NCBI GenBank assembly: GCA_016209035.1 | Contig: JACQWX010000076.1 | Coordinates: 1 to 64,000, forward strand | DNA from: Elusimicrobiota bacterium | GTDB lineage: Bacteria > Elusimicrobiota > Elusimicrobia > UBA1565 > UBA9628 | Direction of reading: 5' to 3' | Length of the DNA stretch: 64,000 bases | In this document: one piece after another, positions 60,320-64,000 of the stretch | Numbering within the stretch: position 1 is the stretch's first letter | How the letters are laid out: each line of letters opens with the position of its first letter | Position numbers and translations under genes: made by a program | Notes under the pieces: model-generated | The model's input: the letters and a program-made list of their open reading frames with translations, nothing else | Databases searched by the model: none | Told to the model about the DNA's origin: nothing

Positions 60320-60379
60320 AGGCCTATTCTCGTCCAGGCCCTTAGGCCGTTGCCTTCTAGGCCCTTTTCCGCGTACAAT
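60320..60379 (+). promoter_or_regulatory. Promoter region with iterated AGGCC motifs before the HEAT-repeat gene
   Basis: AGGCC occurs at 60320, 60336, 60344 and 60359 (spacings 16, 8 and 15), followed by TACAAT at 60374-60379. The same layout precedes the amylase. The resulting leader of about 70 bases ends in GGAGG before the GTG at 60457. Confidence 0.45.
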
Positions 60380-60456
60380 GCTTGCGTCCGCCGCCCATGA
60401 GAACGCAACCCCTCGTAGAAGCTCCGGCCGCTGGACGACCCCTGGAGGACCATCCC

Positions 60457-61401
60457 GTGAGAACCCCTAAGTCCGCGCTGTTCGTCGTCTTCGCCCTCTT
60501 GGCCCCCGCGCTCGCGGCTGCCGGCCTCGAGCAATCCCTCGTCTCGGGCGCCGCCGCCTTCGAATCCGCTCTCCAGACCCCGCCCAAGCTCGCCGTCGCG
60601 GCCTTGAAGGACTTCCGGGCCTATTCGGACGAGGACCGGCTCATCGACCTGCTCGACGATCCCGACCCGCTGGTCCGCGCCGAGGCGGCCAAGTCCCTGC
60701 GCCGCTACGCGCTCACGAGCTACCGCGCCGAGCGCGCCCTGCTTTCGGCGCTCGACCGCTCCGGCGAGGCCGTCTCCGTCAAGAAGGCGGCCGCCAAGAG
60801 CCTGGCCTGGGCCGCCCAGCACGACGGCACCAAGCGCGAACTCCTCGACCTCGCCGCCAGCCGCGGCGCCGACGCGTCCCTGCGCGCCGTGGCCTTCAAG
60901 TCCCTCTACGTGGCGGCCCCCCGGGAGTACGACGTCCAGCGGGCGCTCAAGGAGGCCCTGAACGACTCCAACGAGCCTCTCGCGGTGCGAGAGGCCGCCG
61001 CCTGGACCCTGTGGGCCGCCCACAACGACTACTCCATCCGCCGCGCTCTCATGGACGCCGTCCGCGAGTCCCGCGAGCCGGTGAGCCTGCGCGTCGAGGC
61101 GGCGAAGAGCCTCTTCGGCGTCATGAACGAGTACGACGTGAAGAACCTGATGAAGGACATCGCGCGCGACTCCAACGCGCCCGAGGCCCTGCGCGAGGTC
61201 GCCATCCTGGACCACCTCATCCTCAACAACGACTACTCGACCAAGTCCATGCTGGAGGACATGTCGCGCGACCGAAGCCTCAGCGTGATCCTGCGCAGCG
61301 CGGCCATCAAGGCCCTGGGCGAGTTCAGCCTGGAGGCGGCCCAGTACTTCCACCTCTCGCACTACCAGGGGAAGTTCATCGACCCGCTCCAGGACCAGTA
61401 A
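60457..61401 (+). CDS. Exported HEAT-repeat protein
   Basis: 314 residues. A signal peptide (KSALFVVFALLAPALAAAG) precedes about seven HEAT-like repeats of 40 residues. They repeat motifs such as DPLVRAEAAKSLRRYAL, EPLAVREAAAWTLWAAHNDY and EPVSLRVEAAKSLFGVMNEY. Such solenoids are binding scaffolds. The start GTG 60457 was chosen because GGAGG lies 8 bases before it and the signal peptide begins there. It ends 4 bases before the convergent fusion gene. Confidence 0.85.
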   Translation: MRTPKSALFVVFALLAPALAAAGLEQSLVSGAAAFESALQTPPKLAVAALKDFRAYSDEDRLIDLLDDPDPLVRAEAAKSLRRYALTSYRAERALLSALDRSGEAVSVKKAAAKSLAWAAQHDGTKRELLDLAASRGADASLRAVAFKSLYVAAPREYDVQRALKEALNDSNEPLAVREAAAWTLWAAHNDYSIRRALMDAVRESREPVSLRVEAAKSLFGVMNEYDVKNLMKDIARDSNAPEALREVAILDHLILNNDYSTKSMLEDMSRDRSLSVILRSAAIKALGEFSLEAAQYFHLSHYQGKFIDPLQDQ

Positions 61402-61405
61402 GCCG

Positions 61406-64000
61406 TCATTCCTGGAGGAGCGCGGCCAGGGCCCGAGGGTCGCGGAGCCTGGGCAGGACGGCCTGCTGGACCCGGCCGAACCCGAGCGCCTGGACCCCGT
61501 AGGTCTCAGACCACCGCCTCTTCCTGCCCCAGCCAGGGTCGTCTTGCCCCGGAAGGGGGAAGGCATGCGGCCACCAGTTGAAGAGGCTCACGCCGTCGGC
61601 CCCGTCCTCATAGCTCCGCAGGGCCTCCTGGATGATGAAATCCCGGTGGCGCCGCCTCGTCCGGTCGTCGTCCGGCAGGCGCGCGGGCGCGCCGTCATGC
61701 GCCCAGCCAGGCACATAGGATAAAGTCGGGTACACTCCGACCCCCGTCCCAACGGCGAGCCGCGCGAATTCCCTGGTCTTGGGCAGGCCCATGGGCTCGA
61801 AGAGCGCGGGGCTGACATAGTCGATGAGCCGGCGAGCGATCCAGGCCTTGACGTCGAGGCCCAGGCCGCGGCAGGATCGGTTCTGGGGCTCGCCGTAGTA
61901 GACGCCCGGGAAATCCTCCTTTCGGAACCTCCCCTCCAGCATCGGGCCGACGCGCGCGCCGAGGAGGAGCCTCCGCGGCACGCCCTTTCGCCGGGCGGTT
62001 TCGTCGAGCATCCTGCGGACGTCGGCCACCAGCCTGGTCAGGACGACATGGTTCCTCTCGGGATCGGAGACCATGTGGAACCAGCGGCGGAAGTCCAGCT
62101 CGATGCCGTCGATGTCGTAGGAGCCGGCGACCTCGGTGAAGACCGCCATGAGGTGACGGTAGACCTCGGGCTGGGCCGGGTCGAGGCAGTTCGCGCCGGG
62201 AATGCGCAGGTGCGGGTGGCGCCTGCCGAAATCGCTCGTGTCGAGCTGCCGGCCGTAGAAATCCTCCGCGTTCATGCGGAAGCTGGCCACCACCCGGACG
62301 CCCCGCCGCCGGCAGGCCTTGACGGTGATGGCCAACGGGTCCGTGCCCAGCTCCAGGAGCCGCCGCATCGCCGACGCCTCGCGGCCGGCATCTTCATCCG
62401 TCATCGAAGGCCAGACCGCCTTGAAGGCATCGGCGGTGTAGCGGTCCCAGGTAGTGGCCGCCTTGCTGCGGTAGATGACCGGGTCCGGCATCCCGACGTT
62501 CTGCGCCAGGACCCCGGGGGCAAGCGCCAGGATGCGCTCCACGGCGGCCTCGTACTCCTCGGCCGTGATGTCCGGGCCCGAGCTCCACCCGAGGATGTTG
62601 TTGATGTCGTTGTTGAAGATGGTCCCGAGCCCCTTCCCCGAAGGCGCGCTCAAGGCGGCCCCTCCCTCGGCGGCCTGGGCCAAAGGCCCAGGGGCCGAGG
62701 AGGGAGGGCGCATGGAGCCCTTGATCTCGTAGAGGCCGACGACTCGGCCTTCCGACGCCGCGCCCTCCCATGGGAAGCCGAGGTCATCCGGCTCCGGGCT
62801 GATGCGCTCCTCCAGCATGGCCTCGAGGTCGAAACGCTCGTCCATGAGGCGGCAGGACGGGTCCAGATAGCGCTCCGGCGGCGAGACGTACGGCGCGTGC
62901 CGCCGCGGGACCGGCCGGTGGCATGGCGCCCCTTGGTAGTAGAACAGCCGACCCGGCCCTCCCGGCCCCTGGCCATGGGACAGGAAACGCTTGATCCCGA
63001 TCACGCGGCGGGAACCGTCCGTCTTGGCCAGGAACCGCTGAAGGTAGTCGCGCTCCAGATGATGGGTCTCGACCGCGACGCCGGCGGGCGCGTCCTCATC
63101 GGAAAGGCACACCACCGTGCTCCCGGGAGGGATGGCGGCGTGGGCTTTCTCCAGCAGCAGGTACTCGACCTGCCCCGGGTAGAGGCGTCCGAGCAACGCC
63201 GCGTGCGGACGGTAGCTGACGACGAAGAGCGCCGCGTTGGCCGCGATGCACCAGCCGAGGGCAGGCCTGCTCCTCCGGCACCGTCCCAGCAGCTCCGCCA
63301 GGCCGTAGCCCGCCACCGCGACGTACAGGAAATCGGTCATCAGGCTGACTCGCGTGTAGGTGGAGCGGTTCTCGTGATACCCGGCATAGAACCAGCCCGC
63401 CAGGACCGCGTTCGCCAGCAGCAGGCCGCACGCGCGCCTGCGGCCGCTCACGGCCGCCGCGATGCCCAGGAGGAGGTACGCGGGGTAGATGAGCGGGGTG
63501 TAGGACGGGTTGAAGAAGGCATCCGGGATGCGCGCGTAGCCGAAGGGATGCGGGAAGGGCCAAAGCACGCGCGCGCCTAAGGCGGCCGCGAACCTGGGAT
63601 CGACCGACGAGCGCAGCGAACGCAGGTGGGCCAGCCATGGCAGCGTCAAGACCGCGAAGGCAAGCGCGCAGAGGGCCGCCTTCAAGACCCAGCGCGGCCG
63701 GCGGGCGCCCGCCGCAGGCGGGTCTTCCGCTTCCGGCCGTGCCTGGGGGAACGGCCGAAGGCCGCATGGGGTCCCGAGGCGCGGGCGCCCGGGAAAGCTC
63801 CCTCGGAGCACGAGGACGCAAAGCCCCGCGCTCGCAGGACCCAGGAGCATCCATTCCGCCCTCGTCTGCATGAGGATGAACAATGACAGCAGCCACAGGA
63901 GCAGGAACCTCCAGCCGCCAGCCCTCAGGTAGAGCACCAGGAACATGAGCGAGGTTGCCAGGAAGAACCGGGCCGCGACGAAGTGCACCTCGCTCGCGGC
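61406..64000 (-). CDS. Membrane glycosyltransferase-like / glycoside-hydrolase-like fusion (5' end outside window)
   Basis: At least 864 residues, running off the window at 64000. The frame stays open there, and the first visible codons look internal. The N-terminal half has at least seven membrane helices with short loops, like the C-terminal part of GT39/ArnT-type GT-C enzymes (FVAARFFLATSLMFLVLYLR and PDAFFNPSYTPLIYPAYLLL). After a Pro/Ala linker with a long palindrome (near 62661-62707) comes a TIM-barrel-like domain. It reads GVRVVASFRMNAEDFYGRQL, SYDIDGIELDFRRWFHMVSD and GADGVSLFNWWPHAFPL, resembling family-10-like glycosyl hydrolases. Function unknown. Confidence 0.7.
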   Translation of the reverse strand, partial: AASEVHFVAARFFLATSLMFLVLYLRAGGWRFLLLWLLSLFILMQTRAEWMLLGPASAGLCVLVLRGSFPGRPRLGTPCGLRPFPQARPEAEDPPAAGARRPRWVLKAALCALAFAVLTLPWLAHLRSLRSSVDPRFAAALGARVLWPFPHPFGYARIPDAFFNPSYTPLIYPAYLLLGIAAAVSGRRRACGLLLANAVLAGWFYAGYHENRSTYTRVSLMTDFLYVAVAGYGLAELLGRCRRSRPALGWCIAANAALFVVSYRPHAALLGRLYPGQVEYLLLEKAHAAIPPGSTVVCLSDEDAPAGVAVETHHLERDYLQRFLAKTDGSRRVIGIKRFLSHGQGPGGPGRLFYYQGAPCHRPVPRRHAPYVSPPERYLDPSCRLMDERFDLEAMLEERISPEPDDLGFPWEGAASEGRVVGLYEIKGSMRPPSSAPGPLAQAAEGGAALSAPSGKGLGTIFNNDINNILGWSSGPDITAEEYEAAVERILALAPGVLAQNVGMPDPVIYRSKAATTWDRYTADAFKAVWPSMTDEDAGREASAMRRLLELGTDPLAITVKACRRRGVRVVASFRMNAEDFYGRQLDTSDFGRRHPHLRIPGANCLDPAQPEVYRHLMAVFTEVAGSYDIDGIELDFRRWFHMVSDPERNHVVLTRLVADVRRMLDETARRKGVPRRLLLGARVGPMLEGRFRKEDFPGVYYGEPQNRSCRGLGLDVKAWIARRLIDYVSPALFEPMGLPKTREFARLAVGTGVGVYPTLSYVPGWAHDGAPARLPDDDRTRRRHRDFIIQEALRSYEDGADGVSLFNWWPHAFPLPGQDDPGWGRKRRWSETYGVQALGFGRVQQAVLPRLRDPRALAALLQE
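62674..62692. repeat. Intragenic palindrome CCTGGGCC-AAA-GGCCCAGG
   Basis: A perfect 8-3-8 core within longer imperfect arms (about 62661-62707) in the linker of the fusion gene. The same core with loop TTC lies at 22421-22439 in the coiled-coil gene. Shorter versions lie at 45683-45699 and 52574-52592. Confidence 0.6.

Noticed and set aside
1-64000. CRISPR array, prophage or insertion sequence
   Set aside because: No regularly spaced direct repeats, no phage structural genes and no transposase were found; the only repeats are short palindromes and the small duplications listed.

Overview
The window is a GC-rich bacterial chromosome segment of about 64 kb. It is densely packed: most neighbours on a strand overlap by 1-10 bases or sit a few bases apart. 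Several traits suggest a diderm bacterium, most likely Elusimicrobiota. These are a CPBP protease with a long Ser/Pro/Ala-rich exported leader, a GYF-like coiled-coil protein, a PorV/PorQ-like outer-membrane protein beside a giant papain-like protease with fibronectin repeats, and a complex I operon without its NADH module. The phylum is an inference from gene style; no rRNA is present.

Layout. 0-6.4 kb: thymidine kinase; a leftward NuoE/zinc-ribbon/NuoF/Fe-S/glutamate-synthase-like redox operon whose last gene is broken; a cupin; a PIN-toxin remnant. 6.4-13.1 kb: a CTP-dependent lipid kinase, a membrane thioredoxin, a secreted plant-type alpha-amylase, the CPBP protease, a putative HExxH protease and a lipoprotein. 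13.2-21.5 kb (leftward): tRNA-Lys, tRNA-Leu, tig, clpP, lon, an aminotransferase, an ABC exporter, a TPR protein and a lone receiver. 21.6-28 kb: an envelope operon (GYF/coiled-coil protein, SpoIID-like protein, GT4). 28.1-32.1 kb: an island of lower GC with a PD-(D/E)xK-like protein, an N6-adenine methyltransferase and a PLD nuclease. 32.1-37.5 kb: GT2, then rpmF-plsX-fabG-acpP-rnc and an acyl-CoA dehydrogenase. 37.5-42.7 kb: the PorV-like/papain-like pair. 42.8-44.8 kb: a NarL regulator, tRNA-Met, a TPR protein and a bacterial histone. 44.8-56.1 kb: a MidA/NDUFAF7-type methyltransferase overlapping nuoABCDHIJKLMN. 56.1-64 kb: VapBC, a Ser/Thr kinase, a DUF6624-like protein, a dihydropyrimidinase, a HEAT-repeat protein and an unusual GT-C/glycosidase fusion cut by the window edge.

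How it fits together. The 11-subunit complex I lacks nuoE, nuoF and nuoG. A separate NuoE/NuoF/Fe-S set lies 40 kb away, coupled to a glutamate-synthase-like flavoprotein. The assembly-factor methyltransferase is translationally coupled to nuoA. Phospholipid and fatty-acid genes run with ribosomal and RNase III genes from one clear sigma-70-type promoter.

Regulatory patterns recur. Five genes start exactly six bases after a TATAAT-like box, which implies leaderless mRNAs. Three start codons follow a perfect 12-3-12 hairpin that buries the Shine-Dalgarno sequence. Perfect short palindromes also occur inside coding sequences. Two genes (glutamate-synthase-like and nuoN) are frameshifted, by mutation or by assembly error.
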